Shown: positions 12,445-24,412 of the stretch, piece by piece
How the letters are laid out: every line of letters begins with the position of its first letter
Position numbering within the stretch: the stretch's first letter is position 1
Assembly: GCA_016630905.1 (NCBI GenBank)
Contig: WBMQ01000004.1
Coordinates: 868,001-932,000 of the forward strand
DNA: 64,000 nt
Direction of reading: 5' to 3'
From: Capillidium heterosporum
Taxonomy: Eukaryota > Entomophthoromycota > Entomophthoromycetes > Entomophthorales > Capillidiaceae
Program-made: the position numbers and the translations under genes
Notes under the pieces: model-generated
Database searches by the model: none
What the model was told of the DNA's origin: nothing
The model's input: the letters and a program-made list of their open reading frames with translations, nothing else

Positions 12445-13721
12445 TTACCAAATTATGCTGGTCCATGGAATATTTACAAAGGTTATGGAGCAACTTAGGA
12501 CGGTACTGTTGAACTCTTCGGTCGCTTCTAACCGCTTATCGTTGACAGGAGACAATGAGAGCCGCTTCAAAGATTGGAGGAGAGAGGGGGCCTGTGGGCT
12601 AGCTTTAGGAGATTCAGCAGGTGAGCTGGCTGCAATAGACTCATTGGCTACTGAGCGATCCTCCAAGCTAGATAAACTGCTGTTGGGGTTTGGCGTGGCT
12701 AGCGTCAAAGCAACCTAAAAGATTTAGATATGAATAGGATAAATTGTACTTGAGCATGGCCTTTTCCTTCCGGACCTCGCATTATTATATACTCTGGGTT
12801 AATCGGATCTTGGTTAGTTACTTTGGCTCGACGACTAGGCCTTAGCGCAAGTTTCTGGGCCAATACTTTTAACAGAGCTTTGTAGGTTGCCGCCCCTTGG
12901 AATAGACAGGAAGTAGTGGCAGGCCTTTTACCAAGCATAGCACCCTTACCTTCCCCAGCCAATTCAGCTTTAGATATTATTAAAGGAGCATCATCATTAG
13001 GATCGTTGGACAATGAGCATAGTAGTTCGACGCATAGATGTTCACCATCACCTATTAGAAGTTGATCAAACATATCATCGTGGTCTTCTACGGCATAGTA
13101 TATCAGTGGGTAGGAACATTCCCACTGTAGCTCTTTTGAATCAACTCTCGATCTAGAAGGTAGGGCATAAACTCGCTTAATGACCATCTTGAGAAATTTG
13201 GAGGGGGCTGGCATGTTCTCTTTAACTTTTTGACCCTCAAAGCCTTTGCGGCATACTGAGACCCTTAATTTACAATTCAGCTAGGCTGCTTAGTACTAAT
13301 TAATTAAAAAGATCTACCTGCACTATTAAATTTAAAAAGAACGTTTCTTTCCAAAGGATTAATTCATCAAAAACTGGCATAGATGCATCAGGTTGTCTCC
13401 TTCGAACAAAAACTGGGTCCTCATTTGTCTCTTCAAGTGAAAGTTGCTTAACAAAAAATAACATGTCGTCGCTCATCTCATCCGAATTCTTCAGGAAATA
13501 CTCGACAAACATTTCGTACCATCTATTTAAAAGTTACTAAAAATGAAAAGTATTGTTTACCTAGGGTCATTTGCATCGATATCCGGCTCATCAACAATGG
13601 TGGCATGCGGGCATAATTTCTTGGCTCCTGGTGAGTTGAGGGGTAGGCTATGACTGAAGCAGGTGGCTGGTAAGTTCTCTTCAATAAGGCGAAGTAAAAT
13701 TCTTTCCAAATGGGAAGCCAT
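12445..13721 (-). CDS. KIAA0930-family (DUF2045) protein
   Basis: Member of the poorly characterised KIAA0930 family. Collinear matches are MFVEYFLKN with DDMLFFVKQ, DELILWKETFFLNLIVQ, YYAVEDHDDMFDQLLIGDGEHLCVEL, CLFQGAATYKALLKVLAQK, MRGPEGKGHAQ, a phosphosite-like S/P-rich region (SSPAESPKASPQAPS), and a short hydrophobic C-terminus (SITFVNIPW) like the family end. Introns 13523-13560, 13281-13317 and 12715-12749 are 35-38 bases and all end in TAG. The spliced CDS is 388 codons plus stop. The start is the ATG at 13721 followed by ASHLERILLRL. Molecular function is unknown in any organism as far as I know. Confidence 0.85.
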
Positions 13722-14827
13722 ATCCTTTATAAAAGGTTACGTTAAATGGACCTCTAGTAGTCGAGATAAACTGGGCAAGCGGACTTATTAATTATTTTGC
13801 TTGGATTAAAGCAATCGATTAATTGGAATTGAAATTTAAATCCTATACTCAATACGCTTCTCGTTATCTCCAGTTGTAAACACTTGAGCTCTTTAAAAAG
13901 GTATGGTGTAGTTAGGAGTAAGCAAACTAGTAACAGCTCCATCTTATGCTCAAGGCATCCTTCATAGCCAATAAGGGACGCTCATTCTGACAAAATTTAG
14001 TGGAAAACTTTACTGGATTTAGACTCAAGTGTTTGTAGACTGGTACTGACAATTTGTCAGTTAAAAGTCGCTTATACGATAGCTATCAGGACTATTAACT
14101 TAATGTGCTTCTTAACAAAATGATAGAGATGGTTGAAATGGATATATATTCTACCAATAAGGCTTGTCTAGTTATATAAATATTTCAATAGACAGGAATG
14201 TAGGTGTCTTTGAATAGGTTTCTATGCATATCATGGCTCTCGTGGTATCAATTTTAAAGGAGAAATATAGGTTGCTAGTATTGATATCTTTAATACCTCC
14301 TTATAAAATGTATATATAGCGTATGTCGCATAATTGGATATTTTAAATCGTGATTATAAGATATCTATCAAACCATATTTTATCAATACTTTGAATCGAA
14401 TATATTGAAAGTAGCTTATAGTCTGCATTATCAATCCTAAATATATGGTAAAACTCACGGTAGAATTATATTTAGATATGAGCCTTAGAAGATATAGATA
14501 AAATAAATAAAAGACATAACAGCTTATTCTAATTAAAAGCACAGCCATGTATGACTAATGTGGCATACATATAAAGAAAGCTCAGTTATAAACTCCATCC
14601 ACTGCAATACTCCCATTGCCAAACAACCGCGCCTTTAGCCTTAAGGGCAGGACCTGACCCCAAAGCTTCCCAAAATCCAAAAGGTGCTTTGAACCAATTT
14701 TAACCTTTACCAGCAAATTGGATTCTAATTGGCTACAAATGTAATTATAATACACCAACAAAAAATCCAAAGCAATCCCACTTCAAAAATTTGTAGGTAC
14801 CAAGTATAAGACGAATCAGTAGAAAAG
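13722..14827. other. Divergent intergenic region
   Basis: Lies between the KIAA0930-like start (minus) and the eIF2-alpha start (plus), so it holds both promoters. Small open frames of about 62-64 codons (13754-13942, 14354-14548, 14582-14770, minus strand) show no protein-like features. No TATA box is assigned. Confidence 0.55.
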
Positions 14828-16065
14828 ATGTCGTGTCGCATGTACGAAAGCAAGTTTCCCGAAGTGGATGACGTAGTTATGGTCAACGTACGTTCCATCG
14901 CCGAAGTTGGAGCCTACGTCCAGCTCCTGGAATACGACAACATCGAAGGTATGGTTCTGCTGTCCGAACTGTCCCGTAGACGTATCCGTTCCGTCCAAAA
15001 GATTATTAGGGTTGGTAGAAACGAAGCTGTTGTCGTTATGCGTGTCGACAAAGAAAAAGGTAATGGGAACCCCTTTAAGTTTAATTTAGAATTTTCTCAA
15101 GAACATTTTCTGACTTTTGTTTTTCTGGGTTGTGTCTTTAGGTTACATTGATTTAAGTAAGCGTAGGGTCTCACCTGAAGAAATCCTCAAGGCCGAAGAG
15201 AAGTACAACAAATCGAAAGCAGTAATACATTTTGTTGAAATTCATTTATTTACATTATTACAAACGAAAGGTACATGGTATTATGCGTCATGTAGCTGAA
15301 AAGATGAACTTGGATTTGGAAACTCTATACGAGCAGTTTGGTTGGCCCCTTTACAAAAAATACGGCCACGCCTATGATGCCTTCCGTTTAGCTATTACGT
15401 AAGTTGTGTTTCCTTAAACATGGTGTTCTAAAGTTTTGCTTTTATATAAGCGATGCCGATACTGTACTCGAAGGCCTTGAAATAGAAGAAAATATCAAGG
15501 CCGAACTGTTGAGTAAGATCCGCAACAAGCTTACCCCTCAACCTACTAAGTTCCGTGCTGGTAACCTCCAATTCATTATTAGTATTTTAATTGCATGGCA
15601 TTAGATATTGAAGCCACCTGTTTCGGTTATGATGGTATCGACACCATAAAGGCTGCCTTGAAAGCTGGTGAAGCTTGTTCCAACGATACCAACCAAATCA
15701 AAGTAATTTTACTTTTAAAACTACTTTCTGACTCTTGCTTTTACAAAGATCAAGCTGGTTGCACCTCCTTTGTACGTAATGATAACAAATTCAGTCGACA
15801 AGAACGAAGGTATTGAAGTTTTGGAGAAGGCTATCGTGGCTATAGAGGATATCCTTACTAAAAACTCGGGTGGTTTGATCGTCAAGATGAAGGTAAAGTT
15901 TACCCTTTTCATTTTTAGTGACATGGAGCTAACATCATGCGTTTCTTTTAGCCTAAAGCTGTAAGCGAGACTGATGAACAGGAGTTGGCTGCCCTTATGG
16001 CTAGAGTCGAAAAGGAGAATACCGAAGTTGCTGGTGATGACGATGCCGATTCGGAAGATGAATAA
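14828..16065 (+). CDS. SUI2: Translation initiation factor eIF2 subunit alpha
   Basis: Alpha subunit of the eIF2 complex that delivers initiator tRNA to the ribosome. The S1 domain with [21 protein letters not shown] and the regulatory loop [14 protein letters not shown] is intact. The serine phosphorylated by Gcn2-type kinases (Ser51 in human numbering) is residue 49 here. Further matches are [37 protein letters not shown] and [17 protein letters not shown], with an acidic C-terminus ending EDE. Introns: 15060-15141, 15222-15270, 15399-15450, 15561-15604, 15703-15748 and 15893-15951. Three of the six end in AAG rather than TAG. The spliced CDS is 301 codons plus stop, the expected size. A decayed second copy lies just downstream. 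Confidence 0.97.
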
Positions 16066-16619
16066 AGCAAGTCAGAGCTATAGTACATCAGTTGAGTTTC
16101 AGTTACTTATTAAAATTAGGATGAAATGCCATTTATAGGTTAAGTTCAGAATATGTAACTATATTTATAGCCTTTTAAATGTATTATAAAACTAACTTGA
16201 TGTCAGATGTTGTTTTAGCTGTAGTATAATTTAAATTGGTATGGATTTTGTACATATTCTTTAACATATGTCTATTTAATCTTTTCTAAACCTTAACAAA
16301 CTTCAACAACACTATCCAAAAAAATGTTGTATATTTGGCATCTTTATAAAATTTGCTGTCAGGTTCAAATTAAGCATGTCGCTGGAATCTATTAAAACAA
16401 GTATTTTTGCTTAGACATGTTGCTCTACTGACTATACTCTATCTCCCAGAAAGCGATATAAAAACGCTTCTTAACCCTTTGAGATATTGCATTTTTACCA
16501 AATTTCTTTACATTTAACTTCAAACACGATGACTAATTGCCAATGACTACAGGTTGGTATAGTACAGCCAAAGGTTCCAGCCACTCATTCCAAAAACTCA
16601 GCTTGACTTGAAAATCACG

Positions 16620-17400
16620 TTAGAGAAAAGCAAGTTTCCTAGATGAATTGATATGAGATTGTTAGCTGAAAAATTCAATACAAAGAAGCTGTGTCGAGAT
16701 ATAGCATGCGTATAATAGTAAATCCAAAAAAATAAACTATAGAGCTATAGTAAGTATATAATTCGAAAATTTATTGCAGTTTTTAGAATATATTGAAAGT
16801 ATTCTCTCATTATTGTTGTTATAAAAATATGTCTCATTTGAATATAGGAAATAATAAGATATGGGTTTAGCCGTATTTATTTTGAACTTTGATAGAAAAA
16901 TATTTTTTACTATTCAAAAATGAGCTGGACTCGACTTTATTAAATACCATGCTACTCCAAAAGTACCTCAAGTCAAAAAGAAATGTGATAAGTCGAAAAA
17001 ATGATAAAGTTTGCAATAGAGATATCTGATATTTTGTATTGTGTTGCATAAAAATGAATGTTAGTATCAAATTTTATATAAACAGTTTGGATGGGCCTTC
17101 TACAAAAGCATTACCATGTTTATGACAATTTCCTTGTATCTATTGTATCAATTAAAGCAGCAAAAGGTTTATTTTCCGTTAGGATCCTGACACCATCTCA
17201 TAGATATTTGAGTCTGATCTAAAAGTAAAGTATGCATCGACAATTTAACTTATAGTATATTTATCTTAAAAGCATATAGTTCCCAACTGATAACTTTAAC
17301 AAAGCTAATTTAAGTTAGGCATTGAAGTTCGTTGTAATGGTAAGGGTATTGATTTCAGTACAAGGGCTAATAGGATCCTGTAAAAATATCAAAAGTTCAT
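16620..17400 (+). pseudogene. Decayed second copy of eIF2-alpha
   Basis: Not an open frame, but a collinear, heavily mutated match to the upstream eIF2-alpha gene. Matching blocks in order: AAAGCAAGTTTCC at 16627 (gene 14849); a CGTATA...TCCAAAA block near 16709 (gene about 14982); CTCAAG...TCGAAA near 16969-17000 (gene 15188-15219); GCATAAAAATGAATG...CAGTTTGGATGGGCC at 17047-17096 (gene 15293-15346); and ATTGAAG...GGTAAGGGTATTGATTTC at 17321-17358 (gene 15608-15643). The offset stays near 1.72-1.78 kb throughout, as expected for a tandem duplicate. Intron positions appear eroded as well, so this is a DNA-level rather than retro-copy. Limits are approximate. Confidence 0.75.
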
Positions 17401-17755
17401 TTCGTTATTACCATTACTTGTTCTGTAGCCTACTTATTAAAAAGATAGAAAAGATATGTATATGCCTATTTAGTTCCAAGAATTACTATGGTTCTTTAGC
17501 CAGGTTTAATAGCTACTAACATTTGTACTAGAAGAAAGTTGAAATTTCCCAAATATGCAGTAGTGCTAAAAATAAATAATACCACATTCATTCACCTTTG
17601 TTATTCTAATTTGAAATTAGCTACATGTATCCAATATAGTGATGGTAAGCAACTGAATCCCAAGAAATCCATTATGAACGTATAGCAATAAAGGCAATAG
17701 CTAAAATGGTTTAGAGAAAATATACAATCAAAGTTTTAATCCCTCAAAAAATGTC

Positions 17756-20231
17756 TCAGTTGTATCTGCTGAACTTCCAGCGAATAGGTTTGGGTTCACT
17801 TTCGTCACCAATTTCCCCACTACTGCCCAAGTGTGGATTAGAGTTAGACAGGGTAGATGTACTACTAGCGTTGCTGGTAGTACTGGTGATGGGAGGGTGA
17901 GTGGATGGATTGGCGGTGACCAAACTGGGGGTCATGAAGGGCTGGTAGCGTAAGACAGTGGTAGGAATGGGGATGCCAGGTGGTCGGTTGGGTAGGCTAC
18001 TCGGTTTGCTTAAACCAGGAGGTGGGTTGATGGAATTGGTAGGTTGACTGGTTAGCCTATGCATACTACTACCGCTGCCATTCAAACTACCAGTGCTGGA
18101 ACTGACACCGGAAATCGGAATGGAAGTTAAAGTGGAGGCCAAAGTAGAGGTAGTAGCCAAAGTGGAGTTAAAAGTGGTGGTAGGAGTGAAAGTCGAAGTA
18201 GTAGAGGCAGGTAAGTTGCCAAAGCTTGGGAACCTTTCGTTGAAATTGGAGAAGGGGCTGAAGGTCGATGTAAACGAATTGATCGAAGTACCGTTGAGAT
18301 TAAGACTAGACGTTGGCTTAAGTTCACTGCCGCTGCTTCGATCCCAATCGCTAGGCTGGAACCTGAACGTATCACTACCGTTGGGCACTTTAGGCGTCTC
18401 TTCAGGATCCCAGAGCTGAGGAAGGTTGGGGAATACGAAAGCTATTCGATCCACTCTGGTTCCCTAAAGTTCCACTCAGGCCCTTCAAGGTAGGTGTAAA
18501 GTTCTTGGAACCCAGCCAGGTCAAGTTAGGTTCGGATGGCCCATCGCTCATGGCAAAACTCTGAGCCAAGGTGGGGTAATCACTCAATCCATTTTCCATC
18601 CGTAGCATGTTCTCGCCACTAGACGGATTCAACTCATTTAATCGAGAGTCGAGGCTAGTGGCTCGATAGTCGAGGTTAGGAATCATGGGCAAGCTCTCTA
18701 CCGTGGTAGTTGGGAAAGTTTCAGGCAGCTCGGGGTGGTTGGCCGCGTAGGTATCGGAGCTGGTGTCTGTAGAAGAGATCTCTGTGTCGGAGATAGGGTG
18801 GCTGGGTCGGTTCCGATTGAGCTGAGCCAACGCCTGTAATAGATTGACTTTCTGGGCATTGATGTCGGTCAAACGTCGAGCGAGGCTTCGTTTCTTACTG
18901 TCCAGTTCGTCGAACTTAGTTAGTAGCTCAATGTACTTTGTCAGCTGGCTAAGGCTGATATCCCCCAACTGTTTGTTCTCAGTCAAGATGGTGTCCAATT
19001 TCTCCTGGACGCATCGGAGCTCTTGTCTGCTGTTATTCAGCATACACGTCAACTCCTCAAGGTGCCTGGTATGGTTCTCAAGCTCTATCTCCAGCTTCTG
19101 ACGTCGTTCGAATTCCTGGCTGAGTTCCAACTTCTTGGCTTGAATCTTATTTTCATACTCCTTGCACGATCTCTCGAAATCCCCTGGGAGTGCTTGCTGT
19201 GACTTATTGTAGTTGTCTATCTCTCGTAAACGAGTTTTTAAATCGTTGTTGAGCCTGTTGAATGTAGTCTCCAGGCCTTCAATCGATCGCTCCACAGCAT
19301 GCCGTGCGTTCAAAGTCTTGCTTTTGTTGCTCTTCAAATTAGTTATTTCATCCTGCCGCACTTTGATCTTCAACTCCAACTCTTGATGCTGCTTTTTAAT
19401 CTCTTCTATCTCCTTGGTGTTTTCGTAGTCTTGTGCTTGCAATATACGCACCGATTCGGTGCGTAACGACTCACAGCTTTCCTCAGTCTGCTTGAGATCA
19501 GCTTGAAGTTGACTGATCTGCTTCATCCAAGTTTAGATAAAATTTTGTGTTTATTGAGGTTTCCTGTAGTTCGGCTAAAAATATTAAACATCTTATAAAT
19601 AGAAAATAGTACCTATTGGCTTCTCTGGGGTCTTAAAGGAAAGGTATGCAGATGGGGCTTTACCTTGGGTACTAGATGTTGCCCACACTCTTATTCTATA
19701 TCCAGTGTTGGGTCTCAAATTCGGTATGCCGATCGATTTTTCAGTTGTCTTACACTTACCAACAATCACATGGTTAATCTCAATATCATAGGTATCGACA
19801 CATTCCTGGGGAGTATGCTCCCAGCCAAAGTAGGCGGCATTGTAGTCCAAAATCTTTATATAGAGCTTAGGTGGTTCAATAAGTTGGACGTTGAAGATAT
19901 CGGTTAGTTGGCTGTTATCAATGGAGGTGGTAACTTTATAAAGTATGTAGCAGGTAATAAATGAGGCTGAATAAACTATACCCATGGACCAGGTTTGTAT
20001 ATTCCCCTGCAGAGGTACCAAACTCAATAGTCTAAATAAAGAGATGAGTAGGGCTACCACCTTACCTGATAGCTTCCCTGTTAAAAGAAGGCCGTAGATG
20101 GCACAGGTAATCATCAGACCTTGGAATGAGGCTGGTAATTTAAAGCTTAGGATCGCATTTATTACTATTATTACGAGGTAAAGGGATCTAATAGCTGGGG
20201 ATTCGGGAAGCTGGAGTTCGAGTAGAGTCAT
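17756..20231 (-). CDS. Membrane-anchored fibronectin-III / coiled-coil protein (frame joins uncertain)
   Basis: Read from 20231: an N-terminal region with several hydrophobic segments (residues about 15-110), one fibronectin type III domain (YFGWEHTPQECVDTYDIEINHV through IPNLRPNTGYRIRVWATS), a long coiled coil rich in E, K, L and Q (19526 to about 18800), then S/T/P-rich low-complexity sequence ending in PIRWKFSRYN. This order (membrane anchor, FN3, coiled coil, disordered tail) fits fungal FN3 proteins of unknown role. Intron 19575-19612 is clear. Two joins are not. The FN3 frame and the coiled-coil frame meet near 19500 without a good splice, and a second frame change occurs near 18430. 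An intron with donor GTTCCA and acceptor AATAG (about 68 bases) would repair the second. Two genes or a sequence error remain possible. Confidence 0.6.
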
Positions 20232-21092
20232 GGTTTGGGTTGGCGAAAAGTCAATATGATTTCTTGGGTTTTGTGGATGAAAGGTGATGAATTTTGGCAG
20301 TCTATGAAATTAATTTTTGAATTGGGTTATTATCAAATAGAATTTGGATTGGAAAAGCTTATGCCATTTTAGTTCCCCAATAAGTTTATTGGCCAGCTGT
20401 TGGATTAATTATTAAACTACTTGTGATTAAATATACATATTCTACCAGGAACGGCAGCTGGTATATTCCTTAAAAAGATGTAGTGCTGCTAGAAATATTG
20501 TAGACATAGCTATATTTCCCTCCTACATCAGCTTTAAACTTTTCTATACTATCGAAAAGTATCTTTATTTCTTATCTGATGCAGTAAATTCAGAGTACAC
20601 CTTCACTCTTATGAATAGCACTTATAATGGTATCAAAGCTAAAGTTTACCTGATTGTCTTATTATGTAAAATAATACTTTTAAATACATCATAGTATAGA
20701 CAAGGCATATTCTTTCCAATAAAATAGTATTTATTTCAATAGGACTTTTATATAGAGCAGTGCAAAAGAAAATGAGAATCAGTGATGACTTATATGGAAT
20801 GAAAATATAATATGCCTTTTGCACAAATATCGCTTTGTAAGTTAAAGATAAATCATATATTTCACGAATATACACATGCTTTTATCTTTAAACAAAAATT
20901 CACTACCATATACATGGGGTATTTAAGATTGATAGTTTGTATATCCTTAAACATATAGTGGCATAAGATGGCACAATAGTATTTTGCGGTAAAATAATAC
21001 GTTGAACATATGAATTTCTGGCCAATGGCTTTACACTTAAACTTTTAATAAGGACTAGGAGCTTTGAAAAGTACCACATCACTTATTTTATA
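20232..21092. other. Divergent intergenic region
   Basis: Between the FN3-protein start (minus) and the dynamitin start (plus). Holds both promoters. The 78-codon minus-strand frame at 20639-20875 has no protein-like features and is left out. Confidence 0.55.
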
Positions 21093-22566
21093 ATGGAAGA
21101 GTACACGTTCGAGTTTGATGAGGAGCCCGGAGTATTTGAGACTCCCGATGTAACAATACCTGAATACCGACCTTACCGGATTATCGAAGTAAACATAGCC
21201 ATCATCAAATTTTAATTTTACAATTAGGAAAAAGATAATGTCGATATTGATAAGAATGCCATAGTAGCCTCTGAAAACGCTCTCAAATTTAAGCAGAAGG
21301 TTGGGGATTCCAACATAGAACGTACGCCTATTCAATTTCAATTAAGCTAAACAAATTTTAGAGAAAAGTCTGGAGATCCACAAGAAACTTTTGTTTAAAG
21401 CATACTCTACCAAATTGATAGACCAACCTTTAAGTTTTGAAGCAGGAGAAGGTGAAGCTGAAGAGACAAGGCTAAGCAAGGAAGAGATTAAGTTGAGGCT
21501 ATTACGACTAACCCTTGAAGCTGAAGAGTTGGAGCAAGAGTTAGATGAGGTAGCCTGCTAACTGTTCATTTATTAAATTTCTACTAGGAAAATAGCGAGT
21601 ACGACGATGACATTTCGGTTATTGATCTGATAAACAAAGCCAACCAAATTCAACACCAAATGGACCTTTTCAACTACAAGATCATGCAAGGTAGCAATCC
21701 CGACCGAACATTGGATGGTGAACTTCTCCACGATAAATTGAGTGCGTTGTACTTGGAAAAGTCTGAGGAGACAAAGAACAAGGCCGTATACCCAGAGGTA
21801 ATCTATTAAAGGTAGGAGTAAGCTGAGTATAGTTAGAAGGTTAGCCAGGCTTTGGACCTGGAAGCTCGTGTCACCAGCTTAGAAGAGCTTTTGGGACCGG
21901 AAACGTTGACCAAAGCTGAGCTGGTAAAATAACGTTGTCTTTAAGTAACTAATGCACAGTAGCCCAACCACTCTGGATTGCAACAAACTTTACAAACTTT
22001 GTTGGATTACTTGGACAAACTCAACGATTCCAACTACTTGGCTACAATCAACCGTCGCGTCAAGGAGCTGATAGGAGAGTTGGATCGACTAGGTACGTTG
22101 CGTGATAACCTCAAGTTCAACGGCAAAGATGCCGCCATGTTTCATGCCGACGCCCAAATCGATTTGGAGACAAAGGCTAAGGTACATCTTTTAACTGTAT
22201 ACAATTTGAACTTTATTAGGTGGATAGCTTGTTCGCCCTAAAGACTCAATTAGATCTTTATGTTGCAGTGGCACCCGGCTTCGTGGAACGGTTTAAGCAG
22301 CTCGGCAATTTACACCAAGAGTTGATTGGATTAGAACCAGTACTCAACAAGCTGAAAACCGATATCGATGAAATCAACAACATCAACAAAGATGTCGAAG
22401 TGAGCTATCAATCGGTAAGCTTGTACAGATAAAAATACATGCTAATTTTATGTGTTTGTAGGTTTTTGATGACCTGAAGGCGGCTCAAACTACTAGTCGA
22501 GATCAATTCTTCAAACTTGATAATCAAGTCACCGAGCTTGGAAAGCTGACTGAGACTTTATTGTAA
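21093..22566 (+). CDS. DCTN2: Dynactin subunit 2 (dynamitin)
   Basis: Shoulder subunit of dynactin, the cofactor of cytoplasmic dynein. Starts MEEYTFEFDEEPGVFETPDV with the YRIIE segment, followed by coiled-coil sequence (KSLEIHKKLLFKAYSTKL, LRLTLEAEELEQELDE), then LDLEARVTSLEELLG, LQTLLDYLDKL, AKVDSLFALKTQLDLYVAVAPGFVERFKQL, and a coiled-coil end typical of dynamitin. Introns: 21189-21227, 21322-21361, 21550-21587, 21798-21836, 21924-21962, 22182-22219 and 22415-22461, mostly 38-40 bases and all ending in TAG. The spliced CDS is 397 codons plus stop, the normal size for the family. Confidence 0.92.
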
Positions 22567-24366
22567 GGCTTATAGTTTGTTTCTGAAGCGTTCAAAAATA
22601 AACTTAGTTATGTAGTTTGTCGTGAAGCTTGAGATTTATTACATGTGTAGACTTGGCTTTTAGTAAGGAGTGTAGTTTAGCATAGGAAGATCAGTTTATT
22701 TTTTCTAGATATTTGGATTGTTTTTACTTGAGTTGTGCTATATTATTGTAGCTTCCTATTTATTAGAATGTCTTGGTAATTTGTAAGATACCAACCTCTA
22801 TAGCCCTTAGATTTGCAGGCACTTGTACGTAGATATACTTTTCATGAAATGAAATCAAATGCCATACTATAACCATAAAATTATGCAGCAAGCGTAAAAA
22901 TATTTAAACGCCATCCAGCGGTAGGTAAGTATCGGGATAATAGTTAAAAGCGGATGCCAACGGCTATATATATGTTCTTAACAACTATATAGTTTATTAA
23001 ATTTCGTGAATCGATAAATATGTCCCACTCTTGTAAATCCAGTCAATTCTTGGTTTATGACAACTTATATACGTCTCGAAAGCTTACTGAACAAATCCTA
23101 AATAAGCTCCATTTATATAAATATAGTGTCATATTCAACCGGGCTTCATGTCTAGAAACGTATGTATATACAGGTATAATGGTGTTTGCTTTTCTTTAAA
23201 GTAAATCACTAAATTTGGAAGGAATAGGGTGAAATGGTGAGGAAAAAATATTCAATGTTATTTTACTAAAATTAGATAAAATTTCAAATGGCTTTATATT
23301 CACTACCTTAGCACATCCAGTATTAGAAAGGACTTCTTGTACTGACTGGATATACTGATTAGCGGATATCCCGAGGGATACTGATGACTATGCATCTAAT
23401 AGATTGCCTGAACTAACTTTATCAAAGTTTTGTCAAAGCAGTCAAATCCAATATATTAAACAGCATGCCTCCTTGATTCTGTAAGAGATTCTCGGAATGC
23501 TGAGAAGCTATATTAATGCTTGTAACCCATAAACAAACATATATTTAGGAATAAATTTTTTTCAAAAGTCCGATAGTCGAAACTATTTCCGACTTTAAAC
23601 TTTGATAAATATTTACCCTGAGTAGCTTATACCTTGACGGATTTTTCAGCAGAATTGGAAAGTATACTTTGTAGGTTAAATAAGCCATGTATACAGTACT
23701 ATACAGGGTTATATATTAGTGAGTACTATCCCTTATCCTATATAGCTACTTTTTTGTACTCAGTGCATCTCTAGATTTCATATAGCGAAACTTTCAACTG
23801 CGAATTTGAGGTATATTATTTATGCCTATATAGCCAAATACAATAAATAGGCATAGAGTGGAGATCACAGTGTATTTCGGTTGAAGTATATAATAGTTAG
23901 TGATGCTACAAGTCTTTGTCTTGATCCCATTTGAATAGTTCAAGTACTGAAAGCTAAAGGACCTACTCATTTTCACTATTTCCAAACTATTGGGTAGAGT
24001 TAAATCAGATATATTCATTTTAAGCCTGAAAAGGAACTGTAATATTAAATAGGTAGCAATACGGCTTTATTGTTTTATATCGCTTATTTTTCGAATCCAC
24101 TCATGAAACAATAAAGCTTTTTGTTTAAACATGAGGTCGTTTAAATACGATTTTAACTAAATACTATATAATTAAAGTTGACGAAAATGGAAACAAGACA
24201 CTTACTATTATAAATCCATATTAAAGAAAGTAATAAATTTGACTAAAGCTTGTTTATGAGTGCAATTTCGTTAATATATCAATAAATATTTCCATATTGA
24301 GAGGCCATATCCGTGTATATAGGCTCAATGTTAGGTAGAAAGAAGGTGCTATTGCTGCGGTCGTAC
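22567..24366. other. Intergenic, 1.8 kb, AT-rich
   Basis: Lies between dynamitin and the first MCO gene. Marks the change from housekeeping to accessory sequence. No recognisable gene, RNA or repeat; the short minus-strand frame at 23794-24018 has no protein-like features. Confidence 0.55.
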
Positions 24367-24374
24367 TATATAAA
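24367..24374 (+). promoter_or_regulatory. TATA box of MCO1
   Basis: TATATAAA, 46 bases before the MCO1 start codon. The same element sits 47 bases before the MCO2 and MCO3 starts. Confidence 0.65.
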
Positions 24375-24412
24375 CAGACCCTTGGCATGAAAATACAACC
24401 ACAAAACCAAGA

